DNA from: Blastocatellia bacterium
GTDB taxonomy: Bacteria; Acidobacteriota; Blastocatellia; Pyrinomonadales; Pyrinomonadaceae
DNA length: 64,000 nucleotides
Assembly: GCA_016789265.1 (NCBI GenBank)
Contig: JAEUQK010000020.1
Coordinates: 248,001 to 312,000 of the forward strand
Reading direction: 5' to 3'
Shown piece by piece: positions 9,804 through 17,739 of this stretch; position 1 is the stretch's first letter, and the number at the start of each line of letters is the position of its first letter. A program made the translations under genes and the position numbers. The notes below the pieces were generated by a model that worked only from the letters and a program-made list of their open reading frames with translations, made no database searches and was not told the DNA's origin.

Positions 9804-10982
9804 ATGAGTACCGCAGCAGGATTGGCATTATCAAACACCGGTTTGACCACGTTATCTGAAGAAGAGGAATTGTTCCGAGCATCTGTCCGCGAATTTGCCG
9901 AGGGCGAGGTTCGTCCGCGCGTTGAGGCGATGGAGCACGCTTCAAAACTAGATCCGGAACTAATAACACAATGCTTTGAACTCGGCCTGATGGCGATCGA
10001 ATCGCCCGAGGAGTTCGGCGGTGCCGGCTCGACCATTTTCAACGCGATACTCGCGATCGAGGAGCTAGCTCGTGTTGACGCATCGGTTTCTGTCTTTGTC
10101 GATGTGCACAATACGCTCGTCACCAATGCATTTATGCGTTGGGCGACGGATGAACAGAAGAAGAAATACATGCCGCAGCTTGCGAGCGGCCGTGTAGGAG
10201 CCTATGCACTCAGCGAGGCGGCTTCGGGTTCTGACGCATTCGCCTTAAAAACTCGTGCGATCGACAAAGGTGACCATTACGAACTCAACGGGCAAAAACT
10301 CTGGATCACTAACGGCAACGAAGCAGAGATCTTTGTCTTGTTTGCGACCATCGATCCTGAAGCCGGTTACAAGGGCATCACAGCTTTCATAGTTGAAAAG
10401 CAATTTGAAGGCTTTTCGGTGGGTAAGAAAGAAGACAAACTCGGAATTCGCGCGTCGTCGACGACCGAATTGATCCTCGATAACTGCAAAGTGCCGAAGG
10501 AAAACGTTCTCGGTGAGGTCGGCAAAGGTTATAAGGTTTCGATCGAAACTCTCAACGAAGGCCGTATCGGCATCGGAGCACAGATGCTCGGCATTGCGCA
10601 GGGTGCCTATGAGGCGGCATTGAAATACACTGCTGAACGCGAACAGTTTGGCCAGTCGCTGAATAGTTTTCAGGCTGTCCAGTTCCAGCTTGCCGAAATG
10701 GCGGTCGAGATCGAAGCGACGCGGCTGCTCGTTTACAATGCCGCCCGGCTCAAAGACGCGGGCAAGCCGTTCCTCAAAGAAGCCGCGATGGCAAAACTCT
10801 ATTCGTCACGCTGTGCCGAGGCTGTCGCATCAAAAGCCATCGAACTCTATGGCGGTTACGGATACGTAAAAGACTATCCCGTCGAAAAGTACTGGCGCGA
10901 TTCAAAGATCGGCTCGATCTACGAAGGCACGTCGAACATGCAGCTTCAGACGATCGCAAAGCTGATCACGAGCGGCAAATGA
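9804..10982 (+). CDS. Acyl-CoA dehydrogenase
   Basis: At 392 residues this is full length for the short/branched-chain acyl-CoA dehydrogenase family. Visible are the first family signature (AYALSEAASGSDAFAL near residue 133), the FAD/substrate region (KLWITNGNEAEIFV), the second signature (QFGQSLNSFQAVQ...) and IYEGTSNMQ near residue 373, whose Glu is the catalytic base in the short-chain branch. It oxidises acyl-CoA to trans-2-enoyl-CoA with FAD and passes electrons to electron-transfer flavoprotein. ATG 9804 has AGGAAG nearby. No other beta-oxidation gene is adjacent, so chain length is open. A promoter for the downstream riboswitch begins right after its stop. Confidence 0.93.
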   Translation: MSTAAGLALSNTGLTTLSEEEELFRASVREFAEGEVRPRVEAMEHASKLDPELITQCFELGLMAIESPEEFGGAGSTIFNAILAIEELARVDASVSVFVDVHNTLVTNAFMRWATDEQKKKYMPQLASGRVGAYALSEAASGSDAFALKTRAIDKGDHYELNGQKLWITNGNEAEIFVLFATIDPEAGYKGITAFIVEKQFEGFSVGKKEDKLGIRASSTTELILDNCKVPKENVLGEVGKGYKVSIETLNEGRIGIGAQMLGIAQGAYEAALKYTAEREQFGQSLNSFQAVQFQLAEMAVEIEATRLLVYNAARLKDAGKPFLKEAAMAKLYSSRCAEAVASKAIELYGGYGYVKDYPVEKYWRDSKIGSIYEGTSNMQLQTIAKLITSGK

Positions 10983-10983
10983 T

Positions 10984-11013
10984 TTGACAACCACTGATCC
11001 TGATTGCTATTTT
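10984..11013 (+). promoter_or_regulatory. Sigma-70-type promoter for the riboswitch transcript
   Basis: A perfect -35 TTGACA (10984-10989) is followed after 18 bases by TATTTT (11008-11013). Transcription would start about 11019-11020, exactly at the first base of the riboswitch P1 helix. The -35 box begins one base after the acyl-CoA dehydrogenase stop codon, so the downstream RNA need not depend on that gene. Confidence 0.65.
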
Positions 11014-11018
11014 CTATT

Positions 11019-11120
11019 CTGCATCAGGAGAGGTTCGAAAGAACCCAGCAACCGGCGAGAAACGGTGCTTTGAGGTGAAAGCCTCGATGTGCAGAAGCGG
11101 AAGCTTCTAGAAATCTCAAC
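11019..11120 (+). promoter_or_regulatory. SAM-I/IV-family-like riboswitch aptamer
   Basis: The core follows the SAM-I/SAM-IV plan: CAGGAGAGG (11025-11033), CAGCAACC (11046-11053) and CGGTGCT (11063-11069). Helices that can be drawn are P1 CTGCA 11019-11023 with TGCAG 11090-11094; P2 GGTT 11032-11035 with AACC 11042-11045; P3 ACCG 11051-11054 with CGGT 11063-11066; P4 GAGG 11072-11075 with CCTC 11082-11085; and a 3' hairpin AGAAGC/GCTTCT (11093-11108). GAGA in the P3 loop (11057-11060) can pair with TCTC at 11114-11117, the kind of pseudoknot used by SAM-IV and SAM-I/IV variants. P2 is very short and lacks the SAM-I kink-turn and pseudoknot. Ligand SAM is inferred from the core only. Confidence 0.72.
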
Positions 11121-11126
11121 AGTTCG

Positions 11127-11173
11127 CAAATAGGCCTATTACTCTTGATGTGAGTGATGGGCCTATTTGTTTC
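11127..11173 (+). terminator. Rho-independent attenuator after the riboswitch
   Basis: CAAATAGGCC (11127-11136) pairs perfectly with GGCCTATTTG (11160-11169); ACTC 11141-11144 and GAGT 11152-11155 extend the helix, and a short T-run follows. It lies between the aptamer and the next gene, so ligand binding probably controls read-through. Confidence 0.75.
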
Positions 11174-11214
11174 CTGGTGTATTAACCAAATGAAAAATAG
11201 GAGAGTACATCAGA

Positions 11215-11643
11215 ATGAGAAAATTTCCATATATAGTATACAAGGTGAATGCCACGACCTTTCTTACTAAATCTATCCATTTCCGACCCTTGGAGGCCGA
11301 GCCCGAGAAGACAGGCATAACTCTTTGCTGCGCATTTAGTCCTTTCGATGAAAACGGGCGTCTACGCGATGACGCGAGAACCATCGTTCGCCGGATCGCC
11401 CTTTCAGAGAGGGTAACATCCGGGATGAATGTTTGCGTCGTGTTTGGCCCCGAGGAGTGTGAGTATTTCGAACCGGACGGAACTCCGGTACTGTCGTCCA
11501 GACCACCTAAGTTGGGTCGAAATCTGCTCGAACTCGGCCCGGCTATTTCGAATGACGAACCATACGAAAAGCCGAGCGACGGCGAAACTGCTCTGAACTT
11601 AACCACCGCACTATCCAAAGAAAAGAAGGAACTAGTCCACTAA
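11215..11643 (+). CDS. Unknown protein under riboswitch control
   Basis: The 142-residue protein has no signal peptide, membrane segment or family motif that I recognise. The start ATG at 11215 has AGGAG at 11200-11204 (spacing about 10). The first ~25 residues are rich in AT-type codons and aromatic/basic residues, and the C-terminal 40 residues are acidic and probably flexible. It is the only gene downstream of the riboswitch and attenuator before a terminator, so the switch presumably serves it alone. An antisense frame of similar length exists on the other strand, but the RBS and attenuator favour this one. Function unknown; a link to methionine or SAM is only implied by the leader. Confidence 0.55.
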   Translation: MRKFPYIVYKVNATTFLTKSIHFRPLEAEPEKTGITLCCAFSPFDENGRLRDDARTIVRRIALSERVTSGMNVCVVFGPEECEYFEPDGTPVLSSRPPKLGRNLLELGPAISNDEPYEKPSDGETALNLTTALSKEKKELVH

Positions 11644-11716
11644 CCAAACTGACAAGCCGTTGTCTGAACAAATGACGCAAAACCGTCGGACATGAGGTTA
11701 GATCAACGGAGATGTT

Positions 11717-11751
11717 AAAACCCGGAATCCGATTTCGACTCCGGGTTTTTC
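11717..11751. terminator. Bidirectional terminator
   Basis: AAAACCCGGA (11717-11726) pairs with TCCGGGTTTT (11740-11749), with T-runs on both strands. It separates the riboswitch-controlled gene from the convergent permease gene. Confidence 0.85.
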
Positions 11752-11752
11752 T

Positions 11753-13393
11753 TTATCGATCCGTCGCTATCAGGCGGCTATTTTTTCGTCCGTAAAGGAA
11801 ATAGAACACAACACCGATCACCATCCAGATCAATAGTCTCGCCCATGTGTCCCAAGGCAGGCCGTACATAAGGTAAAGGCTTGTCAGTGCGGCAAAGATG
11901 GGTACGATCGGCGAAAACGGCACCTTGAACGGTCTCGGCAGATCAGGCTTTGTCTTACGCAGAACGATAATGCCGATCGAAACGATCACGAACGCGAACA
12001 ACGTCCCGATGCTTACCAGCTGTCCGAGCATCGAGATCGGCACGAGTGCGGCCATCACGGCGACGATCGCACCGGTGATCATTGTCGTGACGTGCGGTGT
12101 GCGAAAACGCGGATGGATCTTGGCGGCCCATTCCGGCAACAAACCGTCCTTTGCCATCGCGTAAAAAATGCGGGGCTGTCCCATGATCTGGACGACCATC
12201 GTCGAGCTTAGCCCCAGCACCGCTCCAAATTTGATGATCATCGAGAACGACCTGAGTATGAACGCAATGGTCGACCCTTCGACCGCCATTCCGGAGGCCG
12301 CGGTGATCGCGGCCGCAATAGGTGCTGCTTCTTCCTTTAACTGAGTGTAAGGAACCAGACCGACCATGATCCCCGCGACCAAAATGTACAAGATCGTGCA
12401 AATCACAAGCGAGCCTATGATCGCCCTCGGCATGTCTTTTTGCGGGTTCTTTGCCTCTTGAGCGGCGGTCGAAACAGCGTCAAATCCGATATAAGCGAAA
12501 AAGATCACGGCCGCACCGGTCAGGATTCCACTGTAACCGTACTCGCCAAACACTCCAGTGTTGGGAGGGATGAACTGCAAACAGTCACCGACACCGGGCT
12601 CGCATCCGATGCCGAGGTAATGTGTGTTCACGTAGCCAACGCCTGCGATGATAAACAGCAGCACGACGCCGATCTTGACCATCACTACGACGGAGTTGAA
12701 GTTCGCAGATTCGCGTATTCCTCTCACTAGCAATGCGGTAACGGCTATCGCGATCAGGAACGCCGGAAGATTGAAAAACGCCGTCTCGACCGGCGCTTGT
12801 ATGCCAGCCAACGACATTCCTTTGGCAAGCTCGTCGGTCAACACGTTGTACCCTGCCGGAGGATTCAATATCGTCTCACCCACGCGCAGGTTCGAAAGGT
12901 GTGCGGCCGCGTCAGCCGATAGGCCCACGAACTTCGTGCCCGGTGCGGCACTCAGCGCGACCGGGAAATGTATCCAGAAGTCCGCAAGAAGGCTGATGAC
13001 GTTTCCCGACCATCCCGCGGCGACGGTCGCAGCACCAAACGCATACTCAAGGATCAGATCCCATCCGATTATCCATGCGATGAATTCGCCAAGTGTCGCG
13101 TAACTATACGTATAGGCCGAGCCCGAGATCGGTACTGACGATGCGAATTCGGAATAGCATAAGGCTGCGAGTGCGCTGACCAAGCCGGCAATTATCATCG
13201 AAATTACGACCGCGGGGCCCGAATGCCTTCCCGCAGCCTGGCCCGTCAGAACAAAAATACCCGTGCCGATGATCGCTCCAACGCCGAGCAAGGTAAGGGC
13301 CGAAACGCCCAAGGTTCTCTTCAATGTTCCTTCGCCCCTGTCCTCGGATTCTGCAAGGATCTTTTCGAGCGGCTTTGTCCTGAATAATTCCAT
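11753..13393 (-). CDS. APC-family amino acid permease
   Basis: Using the ATG at 13393 gives 546 residues starting MELFRTKPLEKIL; the open frame extends upstream to 13528, but that part is basic and unlike the family, and TAGGT sits 8-12 bases before 13393. At least twelve membrane helices are present. The first carries GVGAIIGTGIFVLTG, the substrate-binding glycine motif of the cationic amino acid transporter branch. It most likely imports an amino acid with protons at the inner membrane. A long extracellular loop with cysteines (GIGCEPGVGDCLQ) lies near residue 260. The substrate cannot be read from sequence. It stands alone between a terminator and a divergently arranged regulator. Confidence 0.9.
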   Translation of the reverse strand: MELFRTKPLEKILAESEDRGEGTLKRTLGVSALTLLGVGAIIGTGIFVLTGQAAGRHSGPAVVISMIIAGLVSALAALCYSEFASSVPISGSAYTYSYATLGEFIAWIIGWDLILEYAFGAATVAAGWSGNVISLLADFWIHFPVALSAAPGTKFVGLSADAAAHLSNLRVGETILNPPAGYNVLTDELAKGMSLAGIQAPVETAFFNLPAFLIAIAVTALLVRGIRESANFNSVVVMVKIGVVLLFIIAGVGYVNTHYLGIGCEPGVGDCLQFIPPNTGVFGEYGYSGILTGAAVIFFAYIGFDAVSTAAQEAKNPQKDMPRAIIGSLVICTILYILVAGIMVGLVPYTQLKEEAAPIAAAITAASGMAVEGSTIAFILRSFSMIIKFGAVLGLSSTMVVQIMGQPRIFYAMAKDGLLPEWAAKIHPRFRTPHVTTMITGAIVAVMAALVPISMLGQLVSIGTLFAFVIVSIGIIVLRKTKPDLPRPFKVPFSPIVPIFAALTSLYLMYGLPWDTWARLLIWMVIGVVFYFLYGRKNSRLIATDR

Positions 13394-13643
13394 AGATTTG
13401 TTACCTAATACATGTTCAAGATCTTGGTTGCGGGTCCGTTTTCTCCGGGCGATCGATACTGAGCGTTCACGCGAAACCGTAACTCTGAATCGAAAGCCCA
13501 TACGAAACTCTTCCCGCGTCACAATCAAGAATGGACTCGAGCCTCTCTGTAAGTCGTTAGAACCTATGAAATCTTCTGAAATGCGGATGAGACCGTCATG
13601 AAAGTCCTCTTTTTTAGCGATCTTGCGTCTTTAAGGCGGGGTA

Positions 13644-13672
13644 TTGTCGACTGTTTTGAGCTGGACTATAAT
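13644..13672 (+). promoter_or_regulatory. Sigma-70-type promoter for the CadC-like regulator
   Basis: TTGTCG (13644-13649), a 17-base spacer and a perfect TATAAT (13667-13672). The predicted transcription start near 13679 leaves a short leader with GAGAGG before the ATG at 13698, which decides the start codon of the next gene. Confidence 0.7.
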
Positions 13673-13697
13673 GAATTCCTCTCGAGAGGTTAGCCTT

Positions 13698-14612
13698 ATG
13701 AACGAAACCGGCTCCCGCGTGATCTACGAATTCAGCGGCTTTCGCGCCGATCCCGTGAAACGCCGCTTGTACTCGGGAAGCGATCACTTGCCGTTGACCC
13801 CGAAAGCGTTCGATACGCTATTGGTTTTGATCAGGAACCGTGGAGAAATGGTTTCTAAGGGAGACCTCATGGACGCCGTCTGGCCCGAGACTTCCGTTGA
13901 GGAAAACAACCTTACGCAGCAGGTAGCCGCACTTCGCCGTTGTTTCGGAGAAAAGGCGGGAGACCATCGATTCATCGTCACGCTCCCGGGCAGGGGTTAT
14001 AGTTTTGTAGCACCTGTATTGGAATCGATTGTCGATTCCTCAGATGAACTGGCGATCTGTGAATCATCGCGTTCGACAGTCACGATAGACATCGAAGGCG
14101 GTTTCTTCCTCGGACTGAAGAAATTGTTTCGACGAAGCGGAGCACTCGGTTCGTCGGTCGCTGCCGTCTATATCTTCGTCGTATGTCTCGCCGGTTTTTG
14201 GCCGGTTTTAAGTGGCCATCAGCCGGCCGGACGAGCCCAAACGGTTGCCGTCCTCGGATTTCGATCATTCGACCACGATACCGCCGAGCTTGGTTCGGGC
14301 ATTCGCGACACGCTGCGGGCGCGAATTGGAAACTTGGAAGATGTCGAACTCCTTCCCGCGCGATCTATCGAACCACCTGACAACATCATGATCGCTGCCC
14401 GCGAGGAGAGCGCGGACGTTGTCTTGACCGGTTCGGTTCAGCGAAGTGATGATAAGGTTCGGATCGCGCTCGAGATGGTGGACGTGAAACGCGAACGTGT
14501 GGTTTGGGGCCAGACGTTCGATTACAGCGGCCCGAACCGGTTCGAGGTTCAGGACGCGATAGCCGGTGAGGTCCTCAAGATCTTAGGAAGGCCGCCGTTT
14601 CGAAAGGCCTAA
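13698..14612 (+). CDS. CadC/ToxR-type membrane transcriptional regulator with TolB-N-like sensor
   Basis: The ATG at 13698 (RBS GAGAGG, 13685-13690) gives 304 residues; an upstream in-frame start would fall inside the promoter. Residues ~8-105 form an OmpR/PhoB-type winged helix (LTPKAFDTLLVLI, then the recognition region ENNLTQQVAALRRCF and the wing GRGYSFVAPV). A single membrane helix follows near 150-172. The periplasmic part (~185-295) resembles the TolB N-terminal/FlgO-like fold (VAVLGFRSF...LTGSVQRSDDKVRIALEMVD) found in many acidobacterial regulators. It should bind DNA while anchored in the inner membrane. Signal and targets are unknown. It is transcribed divergently from the permease. 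Confidence 0.85.
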   Translation: MNETGSRVIYEFSGFRADPVKRRLYSGSDHLPLTPKAFDTLLVLIRNRGEMVSKGDLMDAVWPETSVEENNLTQQVAALRRCFGEKAGDHRFIVTLPGRGYSFVAPVLESIVDSSDELAICESSRSTVTIDIEGGFFLGLKKLFRRSGALGSSVAAVYIFVVCLAGFWPVLSGHQPAGRAQTVAVLGFRSFDHDTAELGSGIRDTLRARIGNLEDVELLPARSIEPPDNIMIAAREESADVVLTGSVQRSDDKVRIALEMVDVKRERVVWGQTFDYSGPNRFEVQDAIAGEVLKILGRPPFRKA

Positions 14613-14622
14613 AACTTAGTCA

Positions 14623-15147
14623 ATGAATTCGATCTCAATTCGCCCGGCGACGATAGACGACGCAAAGGTACTTACCGATCTCGCCTACACCACATTTTGG
14701 GACGCGTTCGCACATCATCCGAAAAATGCGCCGGACGACCTGAACCACTACATGCGTCAGGCGTTTAGTGAAGAACAGATATTAAGCGAGCTGCAAGACG
14801 AAAACAGCATATTCCTGATCGCTGAACTGGACGGTGAAGCAGCGGGCTATGCAAAACTTATCCTCGACAATATTGAGCCGGGTATTACGGCCGAACGTCC
14901 TGTGGAGCTGTCACGCCTTTATTCGCACCAGCAATTTCTTGGTAAGGGTATCGGCCAGGGATTAATGAATGCCTGCGTCGAACGCGCCAAGGAAGATAGC
15001 CGAGACGTAATGTGGCTGGGCGTTTGGGAATACAATCCGCGCGCTCAGCGGTTCTATGAAAAGAACGGATTCCGGATAGTCGGGAGCCACGTTTTCCTTC
15101 TTGGCGAAGACCCCCAGACAGATCTGCTGATGCAGAGAGAGCTTTGA
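14623..15147 (+). CDS. GNAT-family N-acetyltransferase
   Basis: The 174-residue protein has the GNAT plan: IRPATIDDAKVLTDLAY at the N-terminus, the beta4 strand AGYAKLILD, the acetyl-CoA pyrophosphate loop QFLGKGIGQGLMN near residue 104 (Q/R-x-x-G-x-G/A), and the C-terminal NPRAQRFYEKNGF motif. It transfers an acetyl group from acetyl-CoA to an unknown amine. It begins ten bases after the CadC-like gene and is probably co-transcribed. The cytoplasmic location follows from the lack of a signal peptide. Confidence 0.88.
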   Translation: MNSISIRPATIDDAKVLTDLAYTTFWDAFAHHPKNAPDDLNHYMRQAFSEEQILSELQDENSIFLIAELDGEAAGYAKLILDNIEPGITAERPVELSRLYSHQQFLGKGIGQGLMNACVERAKEDSRDVMWLGVWEYNPRAQRFYEKNGFRIVGSHVFLLGEDPQTDLLMQREL

Positions 15148-15216
15148 AGACGAGACCGATCGACCTTATTCACGAAATTCGCCCCGCTCAATAATAATGG
15201 CAAAGGCCAATCCTTC

Positions 15217-16200
15217 TCACTTTTCGACGACGTAGCTTTCCCGCGATCTGACGACTACGTCAGGTCTCCCGACCTTCACCTTTATTTGCTTTCTGCCCGG
15301 GGATGAATTCTTTGGGTAATACCCCAGGCGATATTGCCTACCAAGCTCGTCTGCGATTTCGCTAAACTTCGCTGAAAGATCATCAATGTTCTCGATCTGC
15401 AGATGGCGGCCTCCCGTCAATCTAGCAAGTTCCCGCATATATCTGTGCGCATTTGCAAGACCCTCGTAGAATCTTGCATTTCTATACTTTTCTTCTACTT
15501 TTGACGACGTGTCGAATTGTATTGCATAAACGATGGTATCAGTCTCCTCGGCGTCTTTCAGATTCTCTTTTGCCGAACTGAAGTAGCCGTCGCCAACTCC
15601 ATCCGAAAACAAGATGACAGCCTTCCGTGACTTTATTCTCTTCATTTTATTGAAGGCATAATCCATCGCGTCGAATAGCAATGTAGTTCGATCAGACGAC
15701 AGCCCGCTTATTGCTAAGGACTTCTTGAGATTAGCGACCTTTGTTTTATCGACCAGACTTACAACGCTATCAGCAAATGTCGCGGCGATCAGTTCGTCAT
15801 TCGGACGAAGTTGTTTAATAAAAACATTCACCGCATTTGTTAGAACCGATCTGTACTGTCCACTCATGGATCCGCTTCTATCAAGCACAAACATCACGGT
15901 GAACGACTTCTCGATCGGTTCAAAGAATTCGATCGTTTGTTCTATGCCATCCTCAAACACCTGAAAGTCTTTGGAAACCAAATTCGTAATATACCTTCCG
16001 TCTCGGTCTAGCACGGTTACGGGAACCGTGACCAGGTTCGTATCTACTCTAATTCCCGGCTCCTGACCGAATGCCGTTAACGAGCAGACCGTTAAAATGA
16101 AATATAAGAAGGAAAAGCAAAGCCGAGTTGGAAAAATCAGAAAACGCCTGCATGTAGCTGATAACGGTAGAAACCTGAGGTCTTTTTCTTTAGCACGCAT
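15217..16200 (-). CDS. Secreted VWFA-related acidobacterial protein 1
   Basis: The 327-residue protein has an N-terminal export signal (hydrophobic stretch ~28-43, cleavage near FGQ). It then has the strand-rich segment typical of the acidobacterial VWFA-related family (IRVDTNLVTVPVTVLDRDGRYI) and a von Willebrand A domain. The metal-ion-dependent adhesion site is intact: LDRSGSM near residue 111, and ILFSDGVGDG near 198. Such domains bind protein partners through a divalent metal; the role in this family is unknown. It starts two bases after the stop of the second VWFA gene and shares its whole domain order, so the pair are tandem duplicates in one operon. Confidence 0.88.
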   Translation of the reverse strand: MRAKEKDLRFLPLSATCRRFLIFPTRLCFSFLYFILTVCSLTAFGQEPGIRVDTNLVTVPVTVLDRDGRYITNLVSKDFQVFEDGIEQTIEFFEPIEKSFTVMFVLDRSGSMSGQYRSVLTNAVNVFIKQLRPNDELIAATFADSVVSLVDKTKVANLKKSLAISGLSSDRTTLLFDAMDYAFNKMKRIKSRKAVILFSDGVGDGYFSSAKENLKDAEETDTIVYAIQFDTSSKVEEKYRNARFYEGLANAHRYMRELARLTGGRHLQIENIDDLSAKFSEIADELGRQYRLGYYPKNSSPGRKQIKVKVGRPDVVVRSRESYVVEK

Positions 16201-16201
16201 A

Positions 16202-17137
16202 TTAGTTAGTCACAAGGTAGCTGTCCCTCGCCCGTACGACGAGATTTGGCACATTCGTCTCCACTTTGATGCGTCTCCGCTCTCCCCGTTTCGCTTCAGT
16301 CTTCGGGTGATAACCGAGGTTGTACTGAAGCCCGAGCTCTCGAACGATCTCAACGAAGGTTCGTTCCAAGTCATCGATCTTCTCGATCTGATAATGTTTG
16401 CCGCCGGAAATTTCGGCCATTCGAACCATGTAGTCAGTAGCGGTTGCGATCGTTTCTAATAGACGTTTTCGGTTGGCGGGCTTGAGGGGTTGTTCGAATG
16501 CCCCAAATTGTACGGTGTATATGACGGCTTCGTTTTCTTCCGCGTCTTGAAAATTACTTTCGGCGCTTGCAAATATGCCCGAACCAACTGCATCGGAAAA
16601 GAAAATGATCGCCTTTCTCCCCTTGACCTTCTCCATCTTCCTCAAGGCAAAGTCCATCCCATCATAGATCATGGTCACGGGAGGCAGACCGTCGACCCTC
16701 AGCTTGAATTTCTTTCTTTTCCAAACTTCTTTAGCTTCAGCAAAATTGAAGATAAAATGGACTTCCTGATTAAATGTCGCTGCTGCCACCGTGTCGTAGG
16801 GACGTAGATTGTTAAGAAAAATAGTTGCGGCGTTCGCAAGTGCGTCGGCATCATCAAGCATAGAACCGCTCACATCCATTACGAGCAATACGGTTACGGG
16901 TTTATCGACAGTGTCCAGAAACTTGATCTCCTGCTCGACGCCATTCTCAAAAACCCGAAAGTCCTCCTTCTTTAAGTTCGTAATATGCCGTCCACTTCGA
17001 TCGAAAACAGTTAGCGGCACCGACACCAAGCGGGTATCAATTTTAATTACTCCGTCTTGAGAAAGGCAGAGGTGAGAACTTGCAAAACAAAGCCACAACA
17101 GGGTGAACAGCCGACTTTTTGATGAATTTGGGACCAT
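16202..17137 (-). CDS. Secreted VWFA-related acidobacterial protein 2
   Basis: The ATG at 17137 gives 311 residues beginning MVPNSSKSRLFTLLWLCFAS, a good signal peptide cleaved near CLSQ. A longer frame from 17284 would run through the upstream terminator and overlap the cysteine-rich gene, so it is rejected. The VWA domain keeps the metal site (VMDVSGSM and IFFSDAVGSG), and the C-terminal segment LGLQYNLGYHPKT is shared with its tandem partner. Partner proteins and function are unknown. The pair follow an exported cysteine-rich protein and an anchored thioredoxin-like protein on the same strand. Confidence 0.88.
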   Translation of the reverse strand: MVPNSSKSRLFTLLWLCFASSHLCLSQDGVIKIDTRLVSVPLTVFDRSGRHITNLKKEDFRVFENGVEQEIKFLDTVDKPVTVLLVMDVSGSMLDDADALANAATIFLNNLRPYDTVAAATFNQEVHFIFNFAEAKEVWKRKKFKLRVDGLPPVTMIYDGMDFALRKMEKVKGRKAIIFFSDAVGSGIFASAESNFQDAEENEAVIYTVQFGAFEQPLKPANRKRLLETIATATDYMVRMAEISGGKHYQIEKIDDLERTFVEIVRELGLQYNLGYHPKTEAKRGERRRIKVETNVPNLVVRARDSYLVTN

Positions 17138-17160
17138 CGGTTGCGCGGAAAAGCGATCTT

Positions 17161-17193
17161 GCAAACAAAATCGGCCCCAACCTAACAGGGCCG
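17161..17193 (-). terminator. Terminator after the cysteine-rich gene
   Basis: CGGCCC (17172-17177 on plus) pairs with GGGCCG (17188-17193); on the minus strand the hairpin is followed by ATTTTGTTTG. It lies between the cysteine-rich gene and VWFA gene 2 and may reduce, not abolish, read-through to the VWFA pair. Confidence 0.6.
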
Positions 17194-17207
17194 GGGTCAA
17201 CTGGGAC

Positions 17208-17690
17208 TTATACGCAAGGCGTTCCGCCCCCGGCACCGGTGCAGTAACGGAAATCGGGACATGCCACGCATGTTCCTCCTCCAAGCGTGGAACATGTCAG
17301 TGAATACCCGTTCTGGGCACCTTGATTTGGATCACATGTATATCCACCTGTAGCAGGATCGTAGGGACAGTTTAGCCCCCAGTTTACCATGCATCGGCCT
17401 GGCTGGGTTTCCTCGTTTTCGCACCAAACCGCGTGCTGCATACAGCTAAGGAACTGTGAATTGCACGATAATATACAGGAGTTGCATTCCGCCTGCGTCG
17501 AAGTCGCCAGACACTCGGTTTCGCAATTGCTTCGGCAACTTCCTTGATTGGATTCACATTCCTGAACACACGGAGCCGCGGTCACAGATCGAATCGAATT
17601 CTCGGATCCGCCAAACACGTATAAACAGCCCGCAAGCACGCTCAGGACAAACCATTTTCTGTAGAGAGACCACATTTTTCTTCTAGGCAT
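17208..17690 (-). CDS. Exported protein with 18 cysteines, unknown
   Basis: The 160-residue protein has a strong RBS (AGGAGG, four bases before ATG 17690) and an export signal. VLAGC ending at Cys22 could be a lipobox; alternatively signal peptidase I could cut after VTAA. The remainder contains 18 cysteines in about 120 residues. The first half follows a helical C-x3-C rhythm (CVQECESNQGSCRSNCETEC), the second half is Gly/Pro/Asn-rich. An even number of cysteines in an exported protein suggests nine disulfides. I do not recognise the family. A thioredoxin-like gene lies 49 bases upstream on the same strand and could help it fold. Confidence 0.75.
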   Translation of the reverse strand: MPRRKMWSLYRKWFVLSVLAGCLYVFGGSENSIRSVTAAPCVQECESNQGSCRSNCETECLATSTQAECNSCILSCNSQFLSCMQHAVWCENEETQPGRCMVNWGLNCPYDPATGGYTCDPNQGAQNGYSLTCSTLGGGTCVACPDFRYCTGAGGGTPCV

Positions 17691-17739
17691 TTTGCCTCCT
17701 TCCTTTCCTTCTCGAGAATTCCTCCCTCGCTGCTACTGT

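Noticed and set aside
11163-11618. Minus-strand open frame of 151 codons opposite the riboswitch-controlled gene
   Set aside because: It has no ribosome site, overlaps the attenuator and runs against the RBS, promoter and attenuator of the plus strand.
17138-17284. N-terminal extension of VWFA gene 2
   Set aside because: It would pass through a terminator and overlap the cysteine-rich gene; a normal signal peptide begins at 17137.
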